This document shows positions 13,001 to 28,000 of a stretch of DNA of 64,000 bases, one piece after another. A program made the position numbers and the translations under genes. Each line of letters starts with the position of its first letter. Within the stretch, counting starts at the first letter, position 1. This DNA comes from Diorhabda sublineata. Taxonomy: Eukaryota > Arthropoda > Insecta > Coleoptera > Chrysomelidae. The notes below the pieces were generated by a model. That model saw only the letters and a list, made by a program, of their open reading frames with translations. It was not told where the DNA came from and ran no database searches. The DNA is taken from contig NC_079477.1 in assembly GCF_026230105.1 (NCBI RefSeq), positions 3,043,001 to 3,107,000 of the forward strand, read 5' to 3'.

Positions 13001-16000
13001 GTTTTTATAATAAATAGTATGGAGTGCGATAATTATAAAAAACAGTTTTGGTAGTGGAAAATGTGAAAGAAAAAATTGAAATCGGGGTTGAGGAGGAGCT
13101 TACAGTAAAAGTTTGTAGATTCCAATACCTAGGAATTATGTTCGAAGAAAAAGGATCAGGGTCATTCACGGGAACTGGATGTTTTGAAGTGGATTGTACA
13201 CGGGCGCTCTTGGTGGTTATTGAGATGGAGCCGTGGCCGTTAAACCAACGCTTGTACGCCTATGATAGTTTTGTGCGAAATGACGAATCCGTAACTGCTG
13301 CTCAGCGAGGATTTCCGCCGTCAGTTTAATATCCGTCGTAATGCAAGTGTCCCTTTTCGTAACACAATATTGCGATGGGTAAACAACCTTCGAACAAGTG
13401 GATCAATATTGAAGAAAAAACCACCGGGCCCCCAACGAACTGCTAGCACTCCGGAGGACATTGAACGAGTAAGGGAAGCCTTTGTGAGAAGCCCACTCCG
13501 CTCTATTCAGAGGCATTCAGCGGCACTTCAAAGTACGGTACATCCTTACAAGATAGCCGTCCTGCAGCAGACAAATGTTTACCTTTTTTGAAAAAAATGA
13601 AAATTTGATATTGTTAATGAGTGACGAAGCGTGTGTACAAGAATAAGCCGCGTACTTTGGAGAACCTAAAGATCGGAATTCGTCGACACGTCACCCACAT
13701 TGATGTAGACATGCTGTAAAGAATTGAGGCCAGTTTCCGTCAAAGGCTACAACAATGTATTGTCCAAAATGGACATAATTTTTCGTAAGTAAGTAACAAA
13801 TGCTATGATTTAACGAGTGTTTCTGTACCAATAAAGTAGAGTAAATATTCAATTTTTTATGATTATTTTAAAAACATCCGGTTCTTATGAATGACACTGT
13901 AGAATAGAGGAAGCGACCAAAGTATTAAGCAAGAGATCCATGGACAAAAAAAGAAATCTTGTGCCAAAGATCAATTCTCACATAGTGCTTGAATCTGGAG
14001 TATTGACAAAAAGATAATAGAAAAGTAGAAGGAGTAACTAGAAATCACAGACGCAAAAACTCGCATCTTAGAAAAGATTTAGAAGTAGAACCCATAGAAA
14101 AATTCATAGAAAAGCGATGATGAGGCAACCTACAAACGTTGGATAACACAGTGCCGGTTAGAAAAATATAGGGAAGTAAAATGCCAGACAAAAGAAAGGA
14201 AGACAACACGGGACAACACACAAGAAGGGTAGGTCGTGGATTGTAGTGAAAAATTTGACGCAAGATTGAAAGGAATGGAAACTTTTCACAAGAATTAACC
14301 AAATAGTAAAATTAACACCCTCGAGCCCTATAGGGTAATGACGGAATCCCATCTAACAGTTTCGTATGGGAGTTTCGAAGTCTTAGTTTGATGCAGGATA
14401 AAAATTATGAAGAACTCTGGCGTTAGGAATGGAAAAACGTGATAAAACTGTCTTCTTCATAATTCTACGTGCCATTTTAAGTGAATTAGTGTTTTCAGAT
14501 ATTGCTAACTGTAGGAAGCGATGTTGAGATCCCTTGCAGTTTTATCTCGTTTCGTCAATTCTGTATTCTCAAGAAATGTTGATGTTTATTGAAAAAATTG
14601 GGCTAATATCCTGAAGTGTGAATTGATTTATTCATTGTTTTAACTAATAAAGACAAGGAAAGTTATTTTGGTTATTGTTTACAATGTTAAAATCGTTTCT
14701 GGGTACTTTAAACTTTAAAAATATTTACATTTTGCCACTTGAGCGTTCAATTTAAAACACGAAACCATAAGCGTCGATATAAAACTAATATTTTGACTAT
14801 TCAATTCAATTATAATTTTTGGTTTATTATGTAGAACTTTCGTATTATCGGAAAGAAATATCATACAAAGGTTTGCTTCATTAACTAATACTATCTTTGA
14901 AAAAATACCATATCCAACAATTTTTTCAGTGGTGTAAATGGCGTTGTAATTCGTTGATTTGGACTTTTGCTCCTAAGCATCTTCATTCTGGCCCCAAGAT
15001 TGGGCTACTTATCAGTTATCATCTTTAACGAAGGTTTTGAAGGTGTTTTAAAAGTAATGTTGGTTATGGGATGCCCCATTGGCCGCGAACCCCATACTTA
15101 TGTTGACAAACGTGTAAGTGATGTCGTTAAACAAGCTTGGATCGACTCAAGAGCTGAACAATCTGCTTCAAAAGAGTTTCAAGAGGAAGAGGAAGGAATA
15201 CTTTATGGACCAGACATCGCCGATTGAGGGTAAGTTGGTATTTTCATAGTTTTAAATGGACTTGAAACTTTGAAACGCGTTTTCCTCAAAACTGTCTTTT
15301 TCAAACTTTCCTCCATCGTATCTCGAAAACGGCTTGATCGAATGACTCAACACTCAACACACGTAAACGCATGGAAATGCAATTTTTTGTACATTCATTT
15401 GATAATAGTCCATTTCATGCGTTTTGGCTTACAGATTTGAACCCCGTTTTTTTGTTTCAGCTAAGCCAATCAGCCGGAATCGTTGAGGAAGTACCAGCTC
15501 ATTTTTTCGAGGCGGGGGTGTTCACAACGCTGTAACTCAAGTTCAATAAATGATAACAAACTTAAAGCTCTATCCATTTACTGGTCGTTGAAAAACAAAT
15601 CCTAAGAAATCCCTAAAAAACAGGCTCTCACATGGGATGAACCCCTTAACTGTTTTTTCACGTGACAATGATCTTGTAGAATCGAATTCAAAGCTGCGGA
15701 TTCAACACCCAGAATTACCTCAACCGCTCAACAGGTGCGTCTTGGACCTTCTTGGATAATATGTGTTACTTTCCCAATGTAAGTAATTGAAAAAAAAAAC
15801 TTTTCACTCGCTCTTTCGTTATTTTGGAGTCAGTATATGATGGTTGCTACATAAGTTTTGAGATATGGCAACACTGATTTGAATATGTCAACTTTGACAT
15901 TGACAACATAAAGTTTGACACTTTTAATGGTGAACGTACTCAGAACGTGTTGTCATACGAGTGTTATTTGAGTTGTTCATAGATACTTGAAATATTCATC

Positions 16001-19000
16001 AAGATACGCAGTATTCGACTTTGTATCGTTCATGAAAGACGCTACAGACATTCTAAAATAGTCCCAACTTCAAAAATGATGAAATAGAATGCGCCCTGAC
16101 CTTGTATTATTTTTGAAATAACATAAAACCAAATACTTCCTTCGGTAGTAGTTTTTTTTGTAGATTTTCGTGATTCGATTATTATTTTTGGAGACGTTCC
16201 ACCTCTGCACAAATCATAAATCCGTAGTATAACAATATTTTTATGAAACGATAAAAAATAAGCTACTGACTGGATAAAATTCCGTTTCTAGGAAGTTTAC
16301 AATTCTAACTACGTTGAAAAATAAACGACGGTATTGGAAACGAAGTTATGTGCAGTAAAAAATAACAAATAATTGTGTGTAGATAAACTTTCGGAATAAA
16401 TAAAATTTGTAAATCTCAAATTGATACAAATTCTATATTTTTTATGATTATCATAAGTTATAAATCAGTGAGTCAATTAAAGTGTCATAAATTATTTATT
16501 AACCGAATGAGGTAATCGGCAGATTTCTAGGATTTGTAGGGATGTTTTGTTTTTTTCTGTTGGCATGTCAACTTTTATATTGTGATTAGAAAAAACTTTC
16601 TTGATACGTGACAGGGATACCATTTACAGAAGAGATAAGGAATCTGAAGAATTTTTATACTAATTCACACCAAGATTAGTTCTGTTTAATATTATGCAAA
16701 AAAAACTTAAATCCTAACAATCACAATTACATTGTTTAACGCGCGTTTCAATAACCAAGTTGTCGTCTTCAGAGACTGAAGGTAAACTAAAACCCAACGA
16801 CTTAACTGACCTGTTTTATACTAAATTTTCCCACCATAAACCTTCTCCCGCGCAAATGAATTCCTTGGCGGGAATCTCCACATTTATTCCTTGACTACTA
16901 AACTATAGAGTAAGGCTGTAAGGAATTTGGTCCTTCGTTCCTATTTAAACTACTCTTACCGGATTTTTGGTCTGTCCATATTTCAAATGACCTACATGCT
17001 CTTTAAACCGGACAATAACGGATCTCTTAGTCTGCCCGATATACTTCTCGTCAAAACCACCACAACTAATTACATATAAATCACTCTTACAAATTTGGTA
17101 TTTTATTCTTAAGATTACTAAATAATTATTTCAATGTATTGTTGGATTTATAAACCAATTTAAAATCCACTCTGCTAAAAATTCCTTCCAATCCTTTTCT
17201 ATAAACAGGATTGAGATGTATCAGATTCATTTTAGTTTACCTTCAGTATCTGAAGACTATAACGTGGTTATCGAAACGCGCGTCAGATTGTAATTGAATT
17301 TTCTACAACTTTTGTTTGAAAAATATTTTCATACGGTGAATCGTTTCTGAGATACAGGGCACCGCGCGCGCGGTTAGAATATCGTTTGAAATCAACCGGT
17401 AGTCCAGATCAAAATAATGTTATGAGAGGAGTTTTAACATGTCAAATGAACAAGTTTAAAAGACTTTATGGCTGGGTAACGCAGGGAATGTTTATATAAC
17501 CTCCAAAATAAGAAAAGTGTTCAGACAGTATGCTAGTAAAAAAATCGTCATGTGCGTTAACAGCAATCAGCTTGTGGGAGACTAACTGAACTGGACCGGG
17601 TTCGATGAACACGTTTTTACATGAGTTCAATGCAGATGATACATTTTTTTGATATCGAAATCTCATTACCAGAAAGTGGCGCCAACTAACATCTATTTAA
17701 ATCTACAGTTTAAAAATTAGTGGATAACGTACATCGCTTCTAGAATGCAACTGCACCTTCCAGACTATATTCCAAACATTTGTGTACGAATTTTACAGCA
17801 CCTGTTACACCTCAAATAAAACAAATCAGTGTTTCGATGATAGAATAAGAGCTTTTTGTATAACTCACCTTTGGACACGTGTCTAGTATCTCATATAGAA
17901 CGGGTTCATTGTCCACCACAACTTCATGTTTATATCTAGTTTCTGAAAAAAGGATACACAGTAAAAATTATATAATACTGATGTATGTTTTATTGAAAAA
18001 AACTTTTAGGATAACAAAGCAGCTCTACTAGTAAGGAATAGACAATTATTCATAAGTATAAAACATAATTTCAAATGAATATCCAAGGCCGAAAAATTAT
18101 CTGGATCAGATCAGATCAAACGAAAATAAAAAGGGAGAATAGGCACTACCTATTAGAGATCCTGCTATCCAAGGATCGGAAGGATCTAGACTGAAGACAG
18201 TTTTAGCAAATAGATTAATTCTTTCAAGTCGTTTTAGTTGTAATAGGATGGCATCACTCTGAAGAAGTATTCTATTAAACCTTTGGAATTCATTGATATT
18301 ATTTGCAATTTTATTTATAGAAAAAATGTTTTTTTGGCGAAACAATCGTTGATTAACCCTAATGATGAATTTGGGAACGATTATTTACGAAATTGTGATG
18401 AGAAACATGTTGGACAAACTAGGATATCTATTAACGTGAGATTTAAGGAGCACCTTGTTCATTTAGAATAGGGAAAGACCGAAAAATCAGCTGGATCACG
18501 ACCAATAGGGAAGACGAAAATAAAAAAACAAAGGGAGAATAGGCACTACCTATTAGAGATCCTGTCATCCAAGGATCGGAAGGATCTCGATTGAAGACAG
18601 CTTTAGCAAATTCATTGATTTTATTTGCAATTTTATTTATAGAAAAAATGTTTTTTTGGCGAAACAATCGTTAATTAACCCTAATGATGAATTTGGGAAC
18701 GATTATTTACGAAATTGTGATGAGAAACATGTTGGACAAACTAGCATATCTATTAATGTGCGGTTTAAGGAACACCTTGTTCATTTCGAATAGGAAAAGG
18801 CCGAAGAATCAGCTGGATCGCGACTAATAGGAAAGACAAAAATAAGAAAAAATAAAACGAAGAGAGAATAAGCACTATCTATTAAAGATCCTGCTATCCA
18901 AGGATCGGAAAGATTTCGATTGAAGACAGTTTTAGCAAATAGATTAATTCTTTCAAGTCGTTTTAGTTGTAATAGGATGGCTTCACCCTGAAGAAGTATT

Positions 19001-22000
19001 CTATTAAACCTTTGGAATTCATTGATTTTATTTGCAATTTTATTTATAGAAAAAATGTTTTTTTGGCGAAACAATCGTTAATTAACCCTAATGATGAATT
19101 TGGGAACGATTATTTACGAAATTGTGATGAGAAACATGTTGGACAAACTAGGATATCTATTAACGTGAGATTTAAGGAGCACCTTGTTCATTTAGAATAG
19201 GGAAAGACCGAAAAATCAGCTGGATCACGACCAATAGGGGAGACGAAAATAAAAAAACAAAGGGAGAATAGGCACTACCTATTAGAGATCCTGTCATCCA
19301 AGGATCGGAAGGATCTCGATTGAAGACAGCTTTAGCAAATTCATTGATTTTATTTGCAATTTTATTTATAGAAAAAATGTTTTTTTGGCGAAACAATCGT
19401 TAATTAACCCTAATGATGAATTTGGGAACGATTATTTACGAAATTGTGATGAGAAACATGTTGGACAAACTAGGATATCTATTAACGTGAGATTTAAGGA
19501 GCACCTTGTTCATTTAGAATAGGGAAAGACCGAAAAATCAGCTGGATCACGACCAATAGGGGAGACGAAAATAAAAAAACAAAGGGAGAATAGGCACTAC
19601 CTATTAGAGATCCTGTCATCCAAGGATCGGAAGGATCTCGATTGAAGACAGCTTTAGCAAATTCATTGATTTTATTTGCAATTTTATTTATAGAAAAAAT
19701 GTTTTTTTGGCGAAACAATCGTTAATTAACCCTAATGATGAATTTGGGAACGATTATTTACGAAATTGTGATGAGAAACATGTTGGACAAACTAGCATAT
19801 CTATTAATGTGCGGTTTAAGGAACACCTTGTTCATTTCGAATAGGAAAAGGCCGAAGAATCAGCTGGATCGCGACTAATAGGAAAGACAAAAATAAGAAA
19901 AAATAAAACGAAGAGAGAATAAGCACTATCTATTAAAGATCCTGCTATCCAAGGATCGGAAAGATTTCGATTGAAGACAGTTTTAGCAAATAGATTAATT
20001 CTTTCAAGTCGTTTTAGTTGTAATAGGATGGCTTCACCCTGAAGAAGTATTCTATTAAACCTTTGGAATTCATTGATTTTATTTGCAATTTTATTTATAG
20101 AAAAAATGTTTTTTTGGCGAAACAATCGTTAATTAACCCTAATGATGAATTTGGGAACGATTATTTACGAAATTGTGATGAGAAACATGTTGGACAAACT
20201 AGGATATCTATTAACGTGAGATTTAAGGAGCACCTTGTTCATTTAGAATAGGGAAAGACCGAAAAATCAGCTGGATCACGACCAATAGGGGAGACGAAAA
20301 TAAAAAAACAAAGGGAGAATAGGCACTACCTATTAGAGATCCTGTCATCCAAGGATCGGAAGGATCTCGATTGAAGACAGCTTTAGCAAATTCATTGATT
20401 TTATTTGCAATTTTATTTATAGAAAAAATGTTTTTTTTGCGAAACAATCGTTAATTAACCCTAATGATGAATTTGGGAACGATTATTTACGAAATTGTGA
20501 TGAGAAACATGTTGGACAAACTAGCATATCTATTAATGTGCGGTTTAAGGAACACCTTGTTCATTTCGAATAGGAAAAGGCCGAAGAATCAGCTGGATCA
20601 CGACTAATAGGAAAGACAAAAATAAGAAAAAATAAAACGAAGAGAGAATAGGCACTATCTATTAAAGATCCTGCTATCCAAGCATCGGAAAGATTTCGAT
20701 TGAAGACAGTTTTAGCAAATAGATTAATTCTTTCAAGTCGTTTTAGTTGTAATAGGATGGCGTCATCCTGAAGAAGTATTCTATTTAACCTTTGGAATTC
20801 ATTGGTTTTATTTTCAATTTTATTTATAGAAAATATGTTTTTTTGGCGAAACAATCGTTAATTAATACTAATGATAAATTTGGGAACGATTATTTACGAA
20901 ATTGTTATGGGAAACATGTTGGACAAACTAGGATATCTGTTAATGTGCGGTTTAAGGTTCATTTAAAATAGGGAAAGAACATTTGGGTATAAATGATATT
21001 TCCAACAAACTTATTGAATGATTCGCATATGAAATTAGAAGTAAAAGAAGCTATTTAATCGAAAAAAGTCCCACTCCTAAAAATTGTATCTCCATTTTCT
21101 ATACTTATTAATAAAACAAAGTCATGGTGACTTACAGTTTTATTAATTTACTCAGTTGTTATTTCTTTGATGTTTTTGATGTCGTTAACGTCACAAACAA
21201 ACTATTTTAAAATAGAACATATTGTATATTAGCTTACCTGCCTGATGATCGTATTCTCCTATGTACCGCCTCGTCAAAAATCTTACCGATAGTGCTGAAA
21301 ATAAAACAAAGTATTTTTAGTTTCATGAAATTCACGGACAACTTACGTATTACATAATCTGTTAGGAAACACTTTGTTTATTCCATTCGATTAATAATGG
21401 AATAACCGAAATTGACATTTTCCGGCCTATATTTTGAGGTTATAAATATTTAAAACTAGCTGCCAACACTCAATTTGCTATTTTTGTATATAGAGCTTTC
21501 AAAATTTCATAATACCTGCTTCATATCAAAATCTATTACTATCACTAATTTTATTGTCAATTCAATATTTTGAGAATTAGATATTTATTAAGAACGCATC
21601 TGTTTAAAATCAATTTGTACTGATTTGAACTTAATAGAATGTTCTGTAATTCACTACAGAATACGAAAAAAGAGGTCAATTGAAACGTTTTGGTTTCTGG
21701 AACATTTCAAAGTGTTTATGTGCATCTAGCTCATTAAATATTATATTTGAACAATAAATGATTGATATTATTCTTAATTGTACAGAGTATTTCTAAAAAC
21801 ACTCTGTATACAGAGAGAAAAAGGCTTTATTGTCAAAAAATTGTCACAATTTGTAGACAAAAGCTTTCAGAAACTAAAAAATAACTAAAGATAAAACAAA
21901 TAAAATAAAATTTCAATATTACGGAATGTAGTATTGTCAGGATCAGCAGGTTTTTTTTGGGCGAAATTTGAAAGTTGAGAAAGTCATAAGTCGAGGGACC

Positions 22001-25000
22001 TACAGAATTCAAAAGAAACTATACACATATTTCAAGCTTGGTTAAAGTATTCTTCTCTTTCGTGTAATTTTTGAATCTCTGGAGATATATTTTGAAGGAT
22101 TCTTTCTTTGAATCGAAGGATTGAATTAGTGCAAGATTGAACTGACCTGAAGGACAAGGTCAGCACCAGAAATAGCAGCTTGAACGGCGGCAGTCGAAGC
22201 GGCAGTAGATTGTTGAACAACCGTGTCCAGTAGCTTCTTCTGTTGCTCTTTGAACGCAGCTAGAAACTGTGCGTGTATCTCGTCGCCACTATTTAGTTTA
22301 AACAAACACAACAGTGAAATTGGATGAAACTGATTTCTTTGACAGTAGTTTTCAAATTCTGTGTGTGTATGATATAAGTTTCACAAGTTCTTTGATTACT
22401 GGTGTCCATTATCTTGAATATAAATATAATAATTTCCTAAAATAATTCCTAAATTTCTACTATAGCGCCAAATTTCAATAATTACTTTCTCTATCCTTCG
22501 CCATTATTAATATTTACAAAATAAAATTCTGAAAATCATTTTGTCACGTCTTGTAAGTGTATTTATATATTATTTAGATCGTCCTTAATATTTTACTGCC
22601 GGTTCATCACAGAGATAGATTTTTTTTTATTTTCTGATTTGTGGTATGTTGTTGGCAAGACATTTCTAATATTTTTGTGTTGTTTATAAATCTGTCACCA
22701 AAACAATCCAATTGAACTTAACACTTTTTTTCATAACGGTAAAAGAGAGAGTGAAAAAAGTTTCTTGACACAATTTTAAAATGACTGACACACTTTTTAA
22801 CACGATCGGATATTGAAAATATCTGTTTCAATGAAAAAAATCATCAATTTTACGCTCTATATTTATAATTTTAACGAAAAAATATCAGATTTGGATCAAT
22901 TATAAATCTACTTCAAGTTATGACAAAACAAGTTATTTTATACTTTCGGGGCTCTAGAAAATCGAAAAATCATCTGATTTCGATGATTTTTTTTAAATTT
23001 CCTTCTTTACGGAAAAAATTTTGGGAATAAAAAAAATGGAAACTTATATTGGTTTCAGGGCTTTAAATGTTCATGAAAATGCACTCATTCATGTATAATT
23101 GTTGATAACTTTTTTCCAAAAAATCAATTGAAGTTCTTATATTTTTTTTCATGATCTACACAAATAAACGAAAAAGAAATTTATACAAAAATGTTGATTT
23201 ATCATGTTGTCTTCTCTTAAAATCGACCTTTTTTCACATATAATGGTTTTTACCTTTTTTACAGGGCCGCATTAAGCTAGGGGCTTGGGGGGGGGGGCTA
23301 TAGCCACGGGCCCCAGGTCCAAGAGGGCCCCATCATTTGGAAATCATTCTGTATTTTTTAATGTGTTGTTGCCACAAATCTAAAGTATTCACAAAATAGT
23401 ATATTTTGTGAATTTTTCCGGGTTTTCGAATTCCTTAAGGGGGCCCCGTCATTATTTTAGCCCCGGGCCTTATAAATCTTAATCCGTTAATCCGGCCCTG
23501 CTTTTTTATTGAGTAATCATTAAAGTTATATGAACAAAAACATTCTTGAAATCACTTATTGTAATTAAGTGTACAATATTAAAAGTTAAATTTGAAAAAC
23601 TGAGAATTTTCACCATTCAAAAAATGGTATCTTACTAAGGTTGACTGTTTAAGTCATAAAATTATATAAAACCATACAGAAAACCGTATGAAATCTTTAA
23701 GTGCGATAAAAAATGAAGAAACAAACATTTTTCAATATTTTTTTTCCCAAATTGTTCGTTTTTTTTGTGTAGATTAACAAAAAAATATATGAACTGCGTT
23801 TGATGTTTGGAAAAAAGTTTATGATGACATTGAATGTCATAAAACTAGTTGAAATCTACAGGTGAGATGTTTCCCATATTTTTTCTCACAAATTCGCCGT
23901 AAAAACGAAGAATTCAAAAAAAAATTCATCAAATTCGGATGATTTTTCGATTTTCTAGAACCAAAAAACGAAGGGTCAGCGAAATTTACCAAAGTTATTT
24001 TGGTTTGAAACGATTTAAAATCATTATAGCTACAAGACAATGGACAAAACACTAGAATTAGCTACAGGTATTGAGACATGCAAAGAAACTCTATTAAATC
24101 TATCAAGAAAAATCTACGAATATTAACAGAAGTCTTATCGGGGTAGATTGTTCTACGTAGAGGACGAAACCTCTATCAACATTTTCTCAAAGTGCGAGAA
24201 ACTCCGTTCTTCTTCTACTTTCATGAGTCTTGACTGGTCTCTCTGACGTTGGTGTTCACTATTGGAAAAGCTGCGTGGTCCTCTGCCAATCGAAAAAATT
24301 CACCGGCCCTTCTTATGCCAGACCAGTATCGAATACTTCTGAGCAACGGCTCCTCGACTTTGCCTTTAAGTATTAGCTGTAATAATCGATGTTTATCACC
24401 TCTCAGATATGATCTTTTCATATTTTGGGGTCGTTATCAGTTGTCTCTTCGTTTGTATCATGCAAGTTCCGTTACGGTTATAATATATAAATAAACGTCT
24501 ACAGAAACGCGTATCGTCTTTATTGTAGTCAAAAACTGAAGTGCACTGCCCTTCCGTTGTTTTTTGTGTTGTGAGTAAGAATTTTGGATACCCAACATGA
24601 TTATTTCATTTCAGTATTTTATGAATTGTGATCGTGGAATTTGCGGAAATTCCATAACAGAAGCACTAATTGTAAATTTGCATAGAAATAAAAACAGAAC
24701 TTAAATTGTGGGTATACCTCGTAGCAAGCAAATTAAAACATAGTGAAGTTTTTAAAAACACGAAAACTGAGACAATGGAGAAGACATAGTGCCACTCATG
24801 ACACTCATAAAAAAAGCGTGTAAACTAAAACAATGAGGAAGACATAGTCACATTTATAAAAGTACTAAAACTAATATTATGGAGAAGATATAGTGACATT
24901 TAAAAAAGCTCGCAAACTAAGACTATAGATTAAATGTAGTGACTTTATTTAAAGCACGATAGCTGAGAAAATGGAGAAGACATAGTGACATTTATAGAAG

Positions 25001-28000
25001 CTCGAAAACTTAGGAATAGAGAAGACATAGTGACACTTATAAAAGCTTGCAAACCAAGACTCTGGATAAGATATAGTGACATTTATAGAAGCACGAAAAC
25101 TAAGACAATGGAGAAGATATAGTGATATTTATAGAAGCACGAAAACTTAGGAATAGAGAAGACATAGTGACACTTATAAAAGCTTGCAAACCAAGACTCT
25201 GGATAAGATATAGTGACATTTATAAAAGCTCGCAAACTAAGACTATAGATTAAATGTAGTGACTTTATTTAAAGCACAAAAGCTGAGAAAATGGAGAAGA
25301 TATAGTGCATTTATAGAAGCGTGTGAACTAAAACAATGGAGAAGACATAGTGACATTTATAGAAGCACGAAAACTAACACAATGGAGAAGATATAGTGAC
25401 ATTTATAGAAGCTCGAAAACTTAGGAATAGAGAAGACATAGTGACACTTATAAAAGCTTGCAAACCAAGACTCTGGATAAGATATAGTGACATTTATAGA
25501 AGCACGAAAACTAAGACAATGGAGAAGATATAGTGATATTTATAGAAGCACGAAAACTTAGGATTAGAGAAGACATAGTGACACTTATAAAAGCTTGCAA
25601 ACCAAGACTCTGGATAAGATATAGTGACATTTATAAAAGCTCGCAAACTAAGACTATAGATTAAATGTAGTGACTTTATTTAAAGCACAAAAGCTGAGAA
25701 AATGGAGAAGATATAGTGCATTTATAGAAGCGTGTGAACTAAAACAATGGAGAAGACATAGTGACATTTATAGAAGCACGAAAACTAACACAATGGAGAA
25801 GATATAGTGACATTTATAGAAGCTCGAAAACTTGGGAATAGAGAAGACATAGTGACACTTATAAAAGCTTGCAAACCAAGACTCTGGATAAGATATAGTG
25901 ACATTTATAGAAGCACGAAAACTAAGACAATGGAGAAGATATAGTGACATTTATAAAAGTTCGAAAACTAAGACAATGGAGAAGATATAGTGACATTTAT
26001 AGAAGCACGAAAACTTAGGAATAGAGAAGACATAGTGACACTTATAAAAGCTTGCAAACCAAGACTCTGGATAAGATATAGTGACATTTATAGAAGCGTG
26101 TAAACTAAGACAATGGAGAAGACATAGTGACACTTATGAAAGCACGAAAACTAAGACAATGGAGAAGATATAGTGACATTTATAAAAGTTCGAAAACTAA
26201 GACAATGGAGAAGATATAGTGACATTTATAGAAGCACGAAAACTTAGGAATAGAGAAGACATAGTGACACTTATAAAAGCTTGCAAACCAAGACTCTGGA
26301 TAAGATATAGTGACATTTATAGAAGCGTGTAAACTAAGACAATGGAGAAGACATAGTGACACTTATGAAAGCACGAAAACTAAGACAATGGAGAAGATAT
26401 AGTGACATTTATAAAAGTTCGAAAACTAAGACAATGGAGAAGATATAGTGACATTTATAGAAGCACGAAAACTTAGGAATAGAGAAGACATAGTGACACT
26501 TATAAAAGCTTGCAAACCAAGACTCTGGATAAGATATAGTGACATTTATAGAAGCGTGTAAACTAAGACAATGGAGAAGACATAGTGACACTTATGAAAG
26601 CACGAAAACTAAGACAATGGAGAAGATATAGTGACATTTATAAAAGTTCGAAAACTAAGACAATGGAGAAGATATAGTGACATTTATAGAAGCACGAAAA
26701 CTTAGGAATAGAGAAGACATAGTGACACTTATAAAAGCTTGCAAACCAAGACTCTGGATAAGATATAGTGACATTTATAGAAGCGTGTAAACTAAGACAA
26801 TGGAGAAGACATAGTGACACTTATGAAAGCACGAAAACTAAGACAATGGAGAAGATATAGTGACATTTATAAAAGTTCGAAAACTAAGACAATGGAGAAG
26901 ATATAGTGACATTTATAGAAGCACGAAAACTTAGGAATAGAGAAGACATAGTGACACTTATAAAAGCTTGCAAACCAAGACTCTGGATAAGATATAGTGA
27001 CATTTATAGAAGCGTGTAAACTAAGACAATGGAGAAGACATAGTGACACTTATGAAAGCACGAAAACTAAGACAATGGAGAAGATATAGTGACATTTATA
27101 GAAGCGTGTAAACTAAAAGAATGGAGAAGATATAGTGACATTTATAAAAGTTCTAAAACTAAGACAATGGAGAAGATATAGTGACAATTATAGAAGCACG
27201 AAAACTTAGGAATAGAGAAGATTAAGTGACATTGGTAATAGCACACAAACTAACATGGTACGGTTATCTTAAAAAATAAGCGGAGAAATATTTATAGGCA
27301 AAGCAAGACAAATGAAGACAATTCTCAATCTCAAGAACGCCGAATCTGGGTTCTTTTCAACAACTTTATTACCTATTCGACTACACAAATGTGACAAATT
27401 GAGACCTTGTATAATATGCAAAAATATTTAACATAGTGCTAATTGGAAATAGTAACAAAAATTTTTTTTCGATAAGTAGTAATTATGAAATGTTTGCACT
27501 CAACTTTCAAAGATCTGTTTATGTTTGTTGTGAAGAAAAATCTGGGTGATGTATGAGAGAGTTATGCCGCAATGTTTTGTTCTATTTAAAAAAAAGTGAC
27601 GCGGTTGTGGGTCAAGTATATCGTTTAATGTACACAGTTGGGGAATATTTAAATTGTAATGACCTTGTTCGCTCATGTCATTACATGTTGATGGGTTGAA
27701 ATACAAATATTTTTATTTCTCTGTCTCTTTATTTCATTGGGGTGTTATTAACAAATATTTTCTAAAGAGATCTGATTAAGTAATCACCTACTAATAACTA
27801 GGAAACTATTTCGCTTGTTTATGAGAGTTTTTTTGAAAAATTTTAGTCCTATAACCATTTTTCAGCATATTCAATAAGTCATATTCACTCGTTTAAAGAA
27901 AATCTCTCTCCCGCGAGTAGAAAACTATAAAATTAGGAAACAGGAAAAGTCTCTGGGTCCAGTTCTGGTGAATAAGCTGGGGGGTCAATTGATTCGAAGT

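Larger units (their letters stand above)
16721..17297 (-). mobile_element. Penelope-like element remnant with inverted terminal repeats
   Basis: Minus-strand frames give VDFKLVYKSNNTLK, then a frameshifted segment and KYIGQTKRSVIVRFKEHVG, HLKYGQT. These are the typical linker and GIY-YIG endonuclease of Penelope-like retroelements. About 70 bp at 16721-16791 is repeated inverted at 17231-17297 (shared GCGCGTTTC, CTTCAG and GGTAAACTAAA). Both ends contain hammerhead cores. The reverse transcriptase is absent, so this is a truncated copy within GTPase intron 3. Confidence 0.8.

Noticed and set aside
18085..20980. Hammerhead core in the GIY-YIG array (CTGAAGA present)
   Set aside because: CTGAAGA in the long units is not followed by a hairpin and GAAA, so the core is incomplete.
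25768..27049. Six near-identical 60-codon minus-strand frames
   Set aside because: They arise from the 229-bp repeat and have no start context, splice sites or family similarity.
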